In this document: in pieces, positions 36,163 to 47,490 of the stretch
Layout of the letters: each line of letters begins with the position of its first letter
Position numbering within the stretch: position 1 is the stretch's first letter
DNA from: Acidihalobacter ferrooxydans
GTDB taxonomy: Bacteria; Pseudomonadota; Gammaproteobacteria; DSM-5130; Acidihalobacteraceae
Assembly (NCBI RefSeq): GCF_001975725.1
Contig: NZ_CP019434.1
Location: forward strand, 62,001 to 126,000
Direction of reading: 5' to 3'
Length of the DNA: 64,000 nt
Notes under the pieces: generated by a model
Database searches by the model: none
What the model was told of the DNA's origin: nothing
The model's input: the letters and a program-made list of their open reading frames with translations, nothing else
Program-made: the position numbers and the translations under genes

Positions 36163-37065
36163 TCAGTCCACGATGCCTTCCAGCCAGTCGCGTCGGCGCA
36201 GACGTTCGGTGAACCAGGCCAGCGCGCGACCTTCGGCGCCTTCGCGCCAGGCCAGCGAGATCAGCGGCGCATGCAGTTCATTGCTGACCTGCCTGGCCAG
36301 CAGACGACCGGTTTTCAGATCGGCGGTAACGTAGTGGCGGGGTATATAGCCGACGCCGAGTCCGCGCCGGTGCGCCTCGCACTTGCTTTCCATATCCGGC
36401 ACCGTGAGCACGTCCTGCGTACCGGCCAGGCTGGAGGTGCGCGGCGGCAGATGACGCGAACTGTCAGCCGCGGCGACGGCGCGGTGTTTGATGATTTCGG
36501 CTTCGGCGAGTGGTTCGGGCACTCTGGCCAGCGGGTGATGCGGCGCGACCACGAAGACGAAGGGCACCCGGCCGAGCGTGGCGGTCGTGTAGCCGCCATA
36601 GGGGTGATCGTCGCCGGAGGCGCCCACCACGAGTTCGGCACGGCCGCCGACCAGCGCGTCCCAGGTGCCGCCAAAAACCTCGCGGCTGATGCGGATACGG
36701 GTGGCGTGCCCGGCCGCGTAAAACGCTTCGATGACCGGATACAGCCGGGCGATAGGCACGAGATCGCCGACGGCGATGCGCAGCTCGGTTTCCCAGCCGC
36801 TGGCAACGCGTTTGACCAGCGCCTCCAGGTCCGTTGCCGCATGCAGCAGATGGCGACCCTCGGTGAGCAGCTTCACGCCGGCTGGCGTGAGCTGCGCCCG
36901 GTGTTTACTGCGGTCGAACAGTTGCACGTCGAGGTCTTGTTCGATTTTCTGCACCGTGTAGGTGATCGCTGAGGGCACGCGATGCAGCGCCTCGGCCGCG
37001 GCGGCGAAGCTGCCGTGGCTGTCGATGGCATCGATGACGGCAAGAGCGTCGAGGGTCAGGCGCAT
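36163..37065 (-). CDS. LysR-type transcriptional regulator
   Basis: This is a 300-residue LTTR: a helix-turn-helix at residues 1-65 (LTLDALAVIDAIDSHGSFAAAAEALHRVPSAITYTVQ) and a periplasmic-binding-protein-like effector domain to the end. It resembles YhaJ-type regulators, but the effector and targets are unknown. Start ATG 37065 is directly before the HTH. It is transcribed away from yfaZ and lies 55 bp downstream of the small membrane-protein gene on the same strand. Confidence 0.9.
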   Translation of the reverse strand: MRLTLDALAVIDAIDSHGSFAAAAEALHRVPSAITYTVQKIEQDLDVQLFDRSKHRAQLTPAGVKLLTEGRHLLHAATDLEALVKRVASGWETELRIAVGDLVPIARLYPVIEAFYAAGHATRIRISREVFGGTWDALVGGRAELVVGASGDDHPYGGYTTATLGRVPFVFVVAPHHPLARVPEPLAEAEIIKHRAVAAADSSRHLPPRTSSLAGTQDVLTVPDMESKCEAHRRGLGVGYIPRHYVTADLKTGRLLARQVSNELHAPLISLAWREGAEGRALAWFTERLRRRDWLEGIVD

Positions 37066-37120
37066 GGTGGCGGGACGCGATGGCGGAGCGGTCCAGTGTA
37101 GCCCGAGCGCGGCCTGGGCG

Positions 37121-37279
37121 TCACTCGAAGTAGCGGCGCACCAGCCACCAGCCGCCGACCACGCCCGCAATGGAGCCGATGGCGCTGATCAGAAAGGCGG
37201 TGCCGATGCCGACAGGCTGACCCAGATCCCAGCCGGCCCAGCCGCCGAGCGCGGCGCCGGTGAAGGTTGCGAGTCTCAT
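37121..37279 (-). CDS. Small Gly-rich membrane protein (52 residues)
   Basis: An ATG at 37279 (or a second ATG at 37282) opens a 52-residue frame with two hydrophobic segments: FTGAALGGWAGWDLG and IGTAFLISAIGSIAGVVGGW, ending WLVRRYFE. The Gly-zipper-like pattern and charged tail are typical of small inner-membrane proteins. GAGGG lies about 12 bases upstream. The stop is 55 bp before the LysR start. Function unknown; it is short and easily missed. Confidence 0.6.
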   Translation of the reverse strand: MRLATFTGAALGGWAGWDLGQPVGIGTAFLISAIGSIAGVVGGWWLVRRYFE

Positions 37280-37409
37280 CATAGGGGCTAGCCCTCGTCG
37301 TCAGCAGGCGACGCTGCGCGTTCGCCCTTGTGTGGGTGATAGAATCGCGCGGTCGGTTCCGAATCCGTTCGGGATCCCTTCACGCAACGAAGTTCAAAGG
37401 AGAGCATTC

Positions 37410-37976
37410 ATGCGTCTGAGTATCATTGCAGGGACCGTTTTGCTGGCCGCGAGTTCCGCTGCCATGGCCAATGGCCTGGATTTCCAGCTCAGCAACAAAA
37501 CCGCGCAGTTGACCTTTCTGACCGACTCCGGCCTGCTGGGGTACAGCGGGGCGCAACTGAGCTTCGGTGGTTTCACCAATAGCAACAACGATTATATGGG
37601 AGAGGTCGGCCTGCTGGTACAGGGCATCCCGGCGGGCCGATCGCCGCTGACCTTCGGCCTGGGCGTGAATGCCTATGCGGCGCATATCCATCAGTGGCAG
37701 GATAACGTTCAGGCGCTGGCGATCAGCGGTCTGGCCAAATACACGATTCCGAACCGCATGCCGATGGCCGTGGTGCTGGATGCGCATTACGCGCCCGAGA
37801 TCACCACGTTCAGTTCCGGCAAGTCGTTCACGGACGTGGGTTTGAATTACCAGATCGAGGTGACGCCCGGCGCCACCGCGTACGCCGGTTATCGCCTGCT
37901 CCAGACCAACGTGAAGAATCACGGTGAATACAATCTGGACGACGGGTTCCACGTTGGCATCCGGCTCGCCTTCTGA
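37410..37976 (+). CDS. YfaZ-family outer-membrane beta-barrel protein
   Basis: This 188-residue protein has a signal peptide (MRLSIIAGTVLLAASSAAMA, cleavage after AMA). It is followed by alternating beta-strand segments ending in the outer-membrane signature HVGIRLAF with terminal Phe. It fits the YfaZ family of small barrels. AAAGGAGAG lies 7 bases before the ATG. The role is unknown. The 3' end overlaps the next gene's preferred start. Confidence 0.82.
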   Translation: MRLSIIAGTVLLAASSAAMANGLDFQLSNKTAQLTFLTDSGLLGYSGAQLSFGGFTNSNNDYMGEVGLLVQGIPAGRSPLTFGLGVNAYAAHIHQWQDNVQALAISGLAKYTIPNRMPMAVVLDAHYAPEITTFSSGKSFTDVGLNYQIEVTPGATAYAGYRLLQTNVKNHGEYNLDDGFHVGIRLAF

Positions 37977-38748
37977 GCCTGCGCACGGCGCCGGGAGCGC
38001 GCCGTGCGAATCGGTTTCCGAATCGGTTTCCGAACCGATTCCCGAACCAATTCCCGCCCGCATCGCGCAGATCCGCCGCGCCACGCCGACGGTGACCGTG
38101 CTCTGGCTGGAGTACGGCGATCGGCCCTATCGCTTTCTGCCGGGGCAATGGATCGATCTTTACGTGAGCCTGCGCGGCGAACGCCGTGTCGGGGGCTATT
38201 CCATCACTTCGACCCGGCGCACGCCGGGCCGCATCCGTATCGCGGTGAAGGATGCCGAACACCACCCGGTTACGCGCTGGCTCGGGCATGCGGCGCGGGT
38301 GGGCGATGAAATCGCCATCTCCGAAGGGCAGGGCGATTTTCACTATGCGCCAGCGCATGGCGAGCGCCTCGTCCTGCTCGCCGGCGGCATCGGTATCACG
38401 CCGTTGGTCGGCATTGCGCACGAGGTCTGCGAGACACGACCGCAGGCCGTGATCGATCTGTTCTACAGCGCGGCGCGCGCCGAACAATTGCTGTTTCGCG
38501 CGGAACTCGACGCGCTGGCCGCCGCTCATTGTGGGATGCGCTGTCATTACGTGCTGACCCGTCAGAGCGATGCATCGCGGGGCGGTCACCGGGGGCGGAT
38601 GCTCGATGTGTTGGACGCCTGCGGCGATACGCCGCCGCAGGCAACGTACTACTTTTGCGGGCCGCGTGGTTTTGTCGACGATCTGGCCACAGGGCTGGCG
38701 GCGCGTGGCATCCCGCCGGAGCGGCTGATTTACGAGCGCTGGTGGTAG
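37924..38748 (+). CDS. Ferredoxin-NADP reductase-like FAD/NAD(P)-binding oxidoreductase
   Basis: This 274-residue protein has FAD-binding RVGGYSITSTRRTPG (RxYS-type motif), NAD(P)-binding LVLLAGGIGITPLVGIAHE, and YYFCGPRGFVDDLA near the end. No [2Fe-2S] or heme domain is fused, so an electron partner must come from elsewhere. The first ~45 residues are a linker built on a 12-bp near-repeat encoding ESVSESVSEPIPEPIP. The start is uncertain: ATG 37924 (GGTGA 6 bases upstream, 53-bp overlap with yfaZ) or TTG 37954. Confidence 0.82.
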   Translation: MNTIWTTGSTLASGSPSEPAHGAGSAPCESVSESVSEPIPEPIPARIAQIRRATPTVTVLWLEYGDRPYRFLPGQWIDLYVSLRGERRVGGYSITSTRRTPGRIRIAVKDAEHHPVTRWLGHAARVGDEIAISEGQGDFHYAPAHGERLVLLAGGIGITPLVGIAHEVCETRPQAVIDLFYSAARAEQLLFRAELDALAAAHCGMRCHYVLTRQSDASRGGHRGRMLDVLDACGDTPPQATYYFCGPRGFVDDLATGLAARGIPPERLIYERWW

Positions 38749-38767
38749 CCGCTCGGTTCTGCGCCGT

Positions 38768-41698
<2,931 letters not shown>

Positions 41699-41725
41699 TT
41701 TACTTATTCCGCGAACGTGCCGGTT

Positions 41726-41759
41726 CACCCCGCGCACTGTCAGGCGCGCGGGGTGTTTT
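41726..41759 (+). terminator. Intrinsic terminator after the SulP gene
   Basis: CACCCCGCGC (41726-41735) pairs with GCGCGGGGTG (41746-41755) over a 10-base loop, then TTTTC. A perfect 10-bp GC-rich stem 28 bp after the stop supports rho-independent termination. Confidence 0.75.
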
Positions 41760-41782
41760 CCGGCGCGTAGCCGCTGGTGCGG

Positions 41783-42103
41783 CTACTCGGACGAAGGCGT
41801 CAGATGGTCGCGGGTCAGTTCGAGAAAGCGCGGCGTGAGTCCGGCGTCCTCGTAGATCGGGTCGCCGCATTCGTCTTCTCCAACCACTGTTTTTCCCGGA
41901 ACGTAGGGCAGCGCTTCCGTGACTTCGTACAGCGCCGCTTCGAGCAGTTCGCAGGCGAGCGTTTCCACGTCGCGGCCATAAAGATCCGACAGTGCCTGCA
42001 GCTTGGCCAAATCACCTGAGGCGATGGAGAGCTTCAGCTCGCGGTCTCGCGGCGGAGCCTTGGCTTCTTCCTGCCATGTCTCGACGAGTTGTTTGATCTT
42101 CAT
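41783..42103 (-). CDS. Conserved hypothetical protein
   Basis: This is a 106-residue acidic protein starting MKIKQLVETWQEEAK with AAGGA 7 bases upstream. It contains DLYGRDVETLACELLEAAL and GDPIYEDAGLTPRFLELTR. It resembles small proteins annotated in pseudomonads as type 1 pili tip component, a name with weak basis. No signal peptide or TM was seen, which argues against a pilus role. An earlier ATG at 42184 is less likely. Confidence 0.7.
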   Translation of the reverse strand: MKIKQLVETWQEEAKAPPRDRELKLSIASGDLAKLQALSDLYGRDVETLACELLEAALYEVTEALPYVPGKTVVGEDECGDPIYEDAGLTPRFLELTRDHLTPSSE

Positions 42104-42168
42104 TGCGATCCTTAGGTTTTCGGTTGGTTGAGAGCAATCAGTGTAGTGCACCGCAAGCTGATCGGGAC

Positions 42169-42654
42169 TTATGCCCGACGCCACCAGCGATTGGCATAAT
42201 CGATTTCCGGTGAGTTTACGGCAAGAGGGGTGAAACCGCAGCGGCGGAAAAATCCGCTGGCATCGTTCTGCGCCTTGACCAGTAGGCCGTCAAGTTTGTT
42301 TGCGCGAGCGGTCGCGCGAGCCGCATCGACAAGATGTTTGCCGACACCCTGCCGCTGATGATCAGGGTCGATGTAGAGTCCCTGTAGCAACAGTGCGGTT
42401 CGGGTCGGCGGGAGCTCGTTCGGATCGACCGGTTCGAGCGCGGCGACACCGATGATCGCGTCCTGCGCAGTGAGCGCGACCAGAATGTCCATGTAATCAA
42501 AATCATGCGGGCGGTAAAGATAGCTGCTCAGCGCAAGGCGTTTCACGCGGTTCGGCAACTTCCAGCCCATGACGCAGGACTCTACGATGGCGTTGATCGC
42601 CGCGAGGTCGCGGGCGCTGGCAGGGCGGAGAGTGACTGGCGAGGCGGCGCGCAT
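42169..42654 (-). CDS. GNAT-family N-acetyltransferase
   Basis: This 161-residue GNAT protein has N-terminal VTLRPASARDLAAINAIV and the acetyl-CoA-binding motif A LYIDPDHQRQGVGKHLVDAA (Q/RxxGxG/A = QRQGVGK). A tail FFRRCGFTPL follows, typical of motif B. The substrate cannot be predicted. It is 8 bp downstream of the ybaK gene on the same strand, so co-transcription is likely. Confidence 0.88.
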   Translation of the reverse strand: MRAASPVTLRPASARDLAAINAIVESCVMGWKLPNRVKRLALSSYLYRPHDFDYMDILVALTAQDAIIGVAALEPVDPNELPPTRTALLLQGLYIDPDHQRQGVGKHLVDAARATARANKLDGLLVKAQNDASGFFRRCGFTPLAVNSPEIDYANRWWRRA

Positions 42655-42662
42655 GGGCTGGA

Positions 42663-43136
42663 TCAGTCCATTTGACTGAGCTTCGCAAAACGGGCGCCCG
42701 TGAGTTGACGCAGGTCGTCGGCGGCCAGTTCGATTTCCAGCCCGCGCCGACCTGCGCTGACGAAAATGCTGGCATAGTCGCGGGCGCTGATGTCGATCAC
42801 GGTTGGCAGAGCTTTTTTCTGGCCCAGCGGGCTTATGCCGCCGAGCACGTAACCGGTCGCGCGCTCGGCCACAGTTTTGTCCGCCATTGCGGCCTTTCTG
42901 GCTCCGGCAGCCCTGGCGACGAGTTTGAGGCTGAGCGTACAGGAGACCGGCAGCACGGCCACCGCCAGCTTGCGGTCGCCGAGATCCACGACGAGGGTTT
43001 TGAACACGCGGTCTGCCTCGACGCCGAGCTGCGAGGCTGCTTCGTCGCCGTAAGCGGTGCAGGTCGGGTCATGCGTGTAGGCGTGTATGCGGTGCGCAAT
43101 GCCGTGCTGTTTGGCGAGGTCGATAGCCGGTGTCAT
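42663..43136 (-). CDS. ybaK: YbaK/EbsC-type Cys-tRNA(Pro)/Cys-tRNA(Cys) deacylase
   Basis: This 157-residue trans-editing factor clears mischarged Cys-tRNA(Pro). Family marks are the N-terminal AIDLAKQHGIAHRIHAYTHDP, RVFKTLVVDLGDRKLAVAVLPV with the conserved catalytic Lys, GYVLGGISPLGQKKALP, and VSAGRRGLEIELAADDL. Length is normal. The 157-bp upstream gap to the next gene shows nothing recognisable. Confidence 0.94.
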   Translation of the reverse strand: MTPAIDLAKQHGIAHRIHAYTHDPTCTAYGDEAASQLGVEADRVFKTLVVDLGDRKLAVAVLPVSCTLSLKLVARAAGARKAAMADKTVAERATGYVLGGISPLGQKKALPTVIDISARDYASIFVSAGRRGLEIELAADDLRQLTGARFAKLSQMD

Positions 43137-43293
43137 GGCGCGTATTCGGAGGGTGGCAGTCGCAAGAACCCGAGCCGTCAGGCGGGATGACGATCACGCA
43201 GAGCGTTGACTCCAGGGTCAGGCAAGAGCGCTTCGCCGAATGGATCGCCGGGAGCGAGCCAGCAGGACCGAGCCTGTCGTCGGCCAGCCGGCA

Positions 43294-43500
43294 TCAGTCC
43301 TGCAAGGGTGGCGCGTATTCGTGGCGGATATGATCAGGCGCGGGCGTGGGCTCGACCTTGGCTGCACGCAGTTTTTCGACCAGTTCGCTGGCGGCCTCAC
43401 CGAGATCGGGGTGAGCCAGCAGACCAGCCAGCAGATCGCCGGCCCGGTGATCGTCCATGACGATGGTGACGTGTTGTTTGTCCTGGGTCTCGATGCGCAT
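43294..43500 (-). CDS. Small conserved hypothetical protein A
   Basis: This is a 68-residue soluble protein starting MRIETQDKQHVTIVMDDHRA. The ATG is preceded by GGAGGA 6 bases away, and that site overlaps the stop of the upstream gene, so translation is coupled. Residues 1-50 resemble the upstream protein in layout (short beta start, QHVTI, then a long helix). No function recognised. Confidence 0.65.
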   Translation of the reverse strand: MRIETQDKQHVTIVMDDHRAGDLLAGLLAHPDLGEAASELVEKLRAAKVEPTPAPDHIRHEYAPPLQD

Positions 43501-43501
43501 G

Positions 43502-43729
43502 TCAGTCCTCCGCAATCGGGTGGTGGGGCGCCTGGGCGTCGAAGGCGTGCGGGGGTTGATGAAAATCGTCGCGGGCGGCGTAGCAGGCTTCCTGCATCAG
43601 GCTCGCGAAATCGATCGCGGCGTTGGTCATGTCGACGGTGCGACCGTTGATTGCGCCGTACAGTTTCTCGGCGGTCTTGATGTCGATATCGATGACGATG
43701 TGCTGGTCGTCACGGCGTTGCACTTCCAT
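43502..43729 (-). CDS. Small conserved hypothetical protein B
   Basis: This is a 75-residue protein, MEVQRRDDQHIVIDIDIKTAEKL, followed by a helix and a His/Pro-rich tail (HAFDAQAPHHPIAED). A good AGGAGG-like site precedes the ATG. It is 1 bp from protein A. The two may be diverged duplicates. No function recognised. Confidence 0.65.
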   Translation of the reverse strand: MEVQRRDDQHIVIDIDIKTAEKLYGAINGRTVDMTNAAIDFASLMQEACYAARDDFHQPPHAFDAQAPHHPIAED

Positions 43730-43998
43730 GAATGCCTCCTGTGTCAGTGCGGATGACCTGTGGCCGGCGGCTGTCGGCCACAGCTTCTATGGTAGACCTT
43801 ATCTGTCCGCAGGAGTTCGCTTTTATTCCGTCACCGTGTCGATGGGGGCGCGACTGGGCCGTGATTCTGGCGAGTGCGGATGTGGGTCTGCTGTCTTTTC
43901 TTCATCCTCGATTTTTTATCTGGGCCCGACAGGCTCCTGGGCGATAATGTCACGGCGTAGGTGACGGGCATATGAGTCCAATTAATACCTGCGACGCT

Positions 43999-44094
43999 AA
44001 CCCGGATGTTTCACAACGAGGCATGATGAGGCAATATCCCTTGTGGTATCAAGAGCTCCGCGAGATTGGTGGACGTTTGTGAAACATTCGGGCC
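43999..44094. repeat. R2 repeat, copy 4 (short form)
   Basis: This ~96-bp element has near-perfect inverted ends AACCCGGATGTTTCACAA and TTTGTGAAACATTCGGGCC, with core CTTGTGGTATCAAGAG and CGCGAGATTGGTGG. It lacks the middle ~65 bp of full copies. It is in the 421-bp gap before the MscS gene, which also holds an R4 half-arm (CCCGACAGGCTCCTGGG, about 43925) and otherwise nothing recognisable. Confidence 0.75.
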
Positions 44095-44150
44095 AAAGAC
44101 TAAGGTAAGGTAATGAGCACCCGACACAAGAACTGATTGCGGCTGACGCT

Positions 44151-44672
44151 ATGACTGTGCAGACCGACTACGTGCATCAACTCACACTAAGTACTGAAGC
44201 GGCCATCCCAGGCATTTTCGCGGGTTTTATTGTTTTCCTGATTTTTCTGGCCGGTGCGGTGGTTTTTCGCAGGCTCCTGCGACGGCTCATCAATCGGATG
44301 AACCCGGCAAAACGGCCTTTGGTCAACTTGGCGGGAGATACGGTCTACTACGGCTTGGTGACCGTGGGGGGCATCACCGGGCTCGGCACGATGGGTGTTA
44401 ACGTATCCGCCCTGATAGCGGGTCTCGGGCTGAGCGGATTCGCGCTGGGTTTCGCACTTCGGGATGCGGTCTCCAATCTCATCGCAGGCATCCTCATTTT
44501 GCTTTATCAGCCGTTTCAATACGGCGACACCCTCACGGTAGCGGGTGACACGGGCGTGGTCACCGATATTAATTTTCGCTACACGGTTCTGGCTGGTCAA
44601 AACGGCACGCATATTCATGTGCCCAATGGAACGATGTTCAGCAATAGCGTCACGGTAACCCCTAAGCCTTAA
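44151..44672 (+). CDS. Small MscS-family mechanosensitive channel
   Basis: This 173-residue protein has an N-terminal TM (FAGFIVFLIFLAGAVVFRRLL), a second TM region, the pore-lining TM3 ALIAGLGLSGFALGFALRDAVSNLIAGILILLYQPF (MscS signature), and a short beta domain (DTLTVAGDTGVVTDINFRYT to HIHVPNGTMFSNSVTV). It lacks the larger C-terminal cage of MscS (286 residues in E. coli). It would act as an osmotic safety valve. Confidence 0.9.
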   Translation: MTVQTDYVHQLTLSTEAAIPGIFAGFIVFLIFLAGAVVFRRLLRRLINRMNPAKRPLVNLAGDTVYYGLVTVGGITGLGTMGVNVSALIAGLGLSGFALGFALRDAVSNLIAGILILLYQPFQYGDTLTVAGDTGVVTDINFRYTVLAGQNGTHIHVPNGTMFSNSVTVTPKP

Positions 44673-44679
44673 GGCAAGA

Positions 44680-44962
44680 TACGCCATTAACAACTGTTGT
44701 TGTCTACTCGTGCGGCACGCCAGTGCGTCAAAATCAAGCTCTTGTGCTCATTTAAGCGCTGTCAACTGCACTTTTCGCCCGACAATCCTTCTCGCGCACG
44801 CGCCTGAGCGACAAACAACAGCCTTGTCAGGCGAGGCGTCCTTGCTTGAGATTTGAATCCACAGTTTGTTTCTTCGCTGGGGCACCGTGCAACGACGCCG
44901 CTTCACTGGACAAGAGCCCTTGTGAATCCAAATCTCAGCGTAATCATCGCCTCGTCTGATGA
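44680..44962. repeat. R1 repeat, copy 2 (two-module)
   Basis: Module A (about 44687-44832) is bounded by CTGTTGTTGTC and GACAAACAACAG. Module B (about 44833-44962) is bounded by CAGGCGAGGCG ... GAGATTTGAATCCACAG and the inverse pair GAATCCAAATCTC ... CGCCTCG. It fills most of the 520-bp gap between MscS and the ParA-like gene; 44963-45192 shows no gene. Confidence 0.72.
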
Positions 44963-45192
44963 ATTGATGGCACTTCATACGCGCGCGCCGGATTGCTCAA
45001 CCCCGACACCGCAGCCGGGATAACGCCGATTAGCCGGAATGAGTACAGCGGTATTCGAACCGAAGGCGCAAATGCCTCCCCAGTCAGCCTGGCGCCCTCT
45101 ATACTGGCCGCTCATCTCAATCGGGTTTGCAGGTGTGCCGGGCCGATCGCTTTGCGGGCTGTGTGAACCCCCATCCGCTGTAGAGGTACGAC

Positions 45193-45894
45193 GTGAGCGA
45201 GATCCATTTTATCGGGGGCGAAAAAGGTGGCGTTGGCAAGTCTGTGGTCGCGCGCCTGCTGGCCCAGTATTTCATTGACCATGAGCTTGCCTGGCGGGCA
45301 TTCGATGCCGACCTGTCCCACGGCGCCCTGATGCGTTACTACAGCGATTACACGCAACCGCTGGACATCGAGCAACTCGAAGCCATGGACGGCTTGATCG
45401 AAAGCAGTATAGAGGCACCGGATCACAAACTGTTGGTCGATCTCGCCGCACAGAGTGAACGTAAACTGCATGCCTGGGCGGAAGGCGTCGACCTGCAAGA
45501 AATCGCCAGCGAACTGGGGTTGCAACTGGTGTTCTGGCATGTCATGGACGATGGCAAGGATTCACTCCAACTATTGGAGCGCTTGCTACAGCGGTACGGC
45601 GACTCGGTGCGTTATGTGATCGTAAAAAATGGCTTGCGCGGGGATCGGTTCGACCTGTTCGATCAATCGGATGTGCAGGAGACCATCGCCGCGCGCGGTA
45701 TTCCGGTCATCGAACTGCGCGCGCTGCATCGTCCGATCATGCAAAAAATCGACCGCATGGATAAAAGCTTCTGGGCCGCGATCAACAATCAGGGCGAGAC
45801 CGATCATGCGCTTGGATTGATGGAGCGACAGCGAGTCAAAGCCTGGCAAAAGCGTGCCTATCAGGCATTCGACACGCTGGGGCTTAAAAGCTGA
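45193..45894 (+). CDS. Lone ParA/MinD-like P-loop ATPase
   Basis: This is a 233-residue protein with deviant Walker A GGEKGGVGKS (residues 8-17), an AFDADLSHGALMRYY switch region, LLVDLAAQSE as a Walker B-like strand and FDLFDQSDV later. Similar proteins are sometimes annotated as ParA-like or mobilisation proteins. No ParB, parS-like repeats, replication or mobilisation gene is adjacent, so a partition role is not supported. Start is GTG 45193. R1 repeats lie on both sides. Confidence 0.75.
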   Translation: MSEIHFIGGEKGGVGKSVVARLLAQYFIDHELAWRAFDADLSHGALMRYYSDYTQPLDIEQLEAMDGLIESSIEAPDHKLLVDLAAQSERKLHAWAEGVDLQEIASELGLQLVFWHVMDDGKDSLQLLERLLQRYGDSVRYVIVKNGLRGDRFDLFDQSDVQETIAARGIPVIELRALHRPIMQKIDRMDKSFWAAINNQGETDHALGLMERQRVKAWQKRAYQAFDTLGLKS

Positions 45895-46095
45895 GCGTCT
45901 GGAATGTGACCGGGTGTTCGCCCGGATTTGCGCGGATGCGAGAGGTCATGGTTACACAGCGTTGGACTTACGCGGGAGATAACGGACCGGCATCGCCCGA
46001 CGCTGCCGGTCTGAAGAAAACTCCGGTGGATTTGATAAGGGTGAATTTGACAAGGGTGAATTCGACAGGCAAGCCAAGGTGTCTCGCCGGATGGA

Positions 46096-46250
46096 ATATC
46101 CGGGTTAACGAAGCCTGTTGTTGTCTACTCATGCGGCACGCCAGGGCATCAATGTCGGACTCTTGTGCTCATCTGCGCGCTGTAAACAGCGCTTTTTCGC
46201 CCGACAATTCTTCTCTCGCGCTCGCTTGAGCGACAACACCGCACCGGCCT
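46096..46250. repeat. R1 repeat, copy 3 (module A)
   Basis: ATATCCGGGTTAACGAAGCC is followed by TGTTGTTGTCTACTCATGCG and ends near GAGCGACAACACCG. Middle parts (CTCTTGTGCTCAT, CGCCCGACAATTCTTCT) match copy 2 closely. It lies in the 396-bp gap between the ParA-like gene and ackA; 45895-46095 holds only a weak hairpin CCGGG/CCCGG at 45910-45925. Confidence 0.7.
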
Positions 46251-46290
46251 GGTTAATACGCGATTATCCATTCGTTTGGTTGTCGGGCTG

Positions 46291-47487
46291 TTATTGCCCG
46301 ATGAGTGCAGCGGTACTGCGGGCGATTTCCAGTTCCTCGTCGGTGGGCACGACCAGTATGCTGACCGGCGAGGTGGCGGTGGAGATGGCGCGGCAGCCGT
46401 TGCCGGGAGCGGCATTGGCGGTCGGGTCGAGCACGAGGCCGAGCCCTTCCAGGCCGGTGCAGACCTGTTGGCGTATGAAGGCGGCGTGTTCGCCGATACC
46501 GCCAGTGAAGAGCACGGCATCGAGGTGGCCGAGCACGGCGTAGTAGGCGCCGATGTATTTTTTCACGGCGTAGGCGAAGATTTTTTCCGCCAGTCGCGCT
46601 TCGTCGGAGCCGCTCTGGTGGATCGCGCGCATGTCGGACAGGCCGCAGATGCCTTTGAGTCCGCTTTCCTGATTGAGCATGAATTCGATTTCGCCGGAGT
46701 TCATCTGCCCTTCGCGGGCGAGGAAGAACGGGAGGGAGGGGTCGATGTTGCCGCTGCGCGTGCCCATCACCAGACCTTCCAGCGGGGTGAGGCCCATCGA
46801 GGTGTCGACGCTGGCGCCGCCGCGGATCGCCGCCGCGCTGCAACCGTTGCCCAGGTGCAGTGAGATGAGGTTGACCTCGTTGAAGGGTTTGCCGAGCCAG
46901 CGTGCGGCGGCCTTGCCGACGAAATGGTGCGAGGTGCCGTGAAAGCCGTAGCGACGGACTTTGTAATCGGTGTAGAGCTGGGTCGGCAGGGCGTAGCGGT
47001 AGGCCTCCGGCGGCATGGTCTGGTGAAAGGCGGTGTCGAACACGGCGACCTGCGCGAGCCCGGGCCAGCGCTTGCGCGCGGTCTCGATGCCTTCGAGGTT
47101 GGCGGGATTGTGCAGCGGGGCGAGCGAGATGGTGTCGTAGATCGCCGAGAGTACGGACTCGTCGATCCGCACCGGCTGGCTGAACCGGTCACCGCCATGC
47201 ACGACGCGCTGGCCGACGCCGGCGATGTCGTGCGCGTCGCGCACCACGGCGTGTTCTTCCAGGTGGCGCACGATCAGGTCGAGCGCGTCGTGCTGGCTGG
47301 AAATCGGCAGTGTCTCGGCGTGCGCGGCCGGTTCGGGCGAGTCCAGGTGCCAGTGGTGGCTGATGCTGGCGTCAGCCTGGCCGATGCGTTCGGCCTGGCC
47401 GTGGGCCAGGGCGCGCGGCGTGCCGGCCATGTTGAACAGTTTGTACTTGAGCGAGGAGCTGCCGGCGTTCAGTACCAGGATGTGCAT
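46291..47487 (-). CDS. ackA: Acetate kinase
   Basis: This 398-residue enzyme interconverts acetyl phosphate + ADP and acetate + ATP. It has the N-terminal LVLNAGSSSLKYKLF phosphate-binding motif, VFDTAFHQTMP, RYGFHGTSHHFV with substrate-binding His, GNGCSAAAIRGG and NIDPSLPFF. It ends ARSTAALIGQ. It is 3 bp downstream of pta and forms the acetate-overflow/assimilation operon. Confidence 0.97.
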   Translation of the reverse strand: MHILVLNAGSSSLKYKLFNMAGTPRALAHGQAERIGQADASISHHWHLDSPEPAAHAETLPISSQHDALDLIVRHLEEHAVVRDAHDIAGVGQRVVHGGDRFSQPVRIDESVLSAIYDTISLAPLHNPANLEGIETARKRWPGLAQVAVFDTAFHQTMPPEAYRYALPTQLYTDYKVRRYGFHGTSHHFVGKAAARWLGKPFNEVNLISLHLGNGCSAAAIRGGASVDTSMGLTPLEGLVMGTRSGNIDPSLPFFLAREGQMNSGEIEFMLNQESGLKGICGLSDMRAIHQSGSDEARLAEKIFAYAVKKYIGAYYAVLGHLDAVLFTGGIGEHAAFIRQQVCTGLEGLGLVLDPTANAAPGNGCRAISTATSPVSILVVPTDEELEIARSTAALIGQ

Positions 47488-47490
47488 GAC

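Noticed and set aside
45910-45935. Terminator after the ParA-like gene
   Set aside because: A 5-bp CCGGG/CCCGG stem followed by ATTTG is too weak to call.
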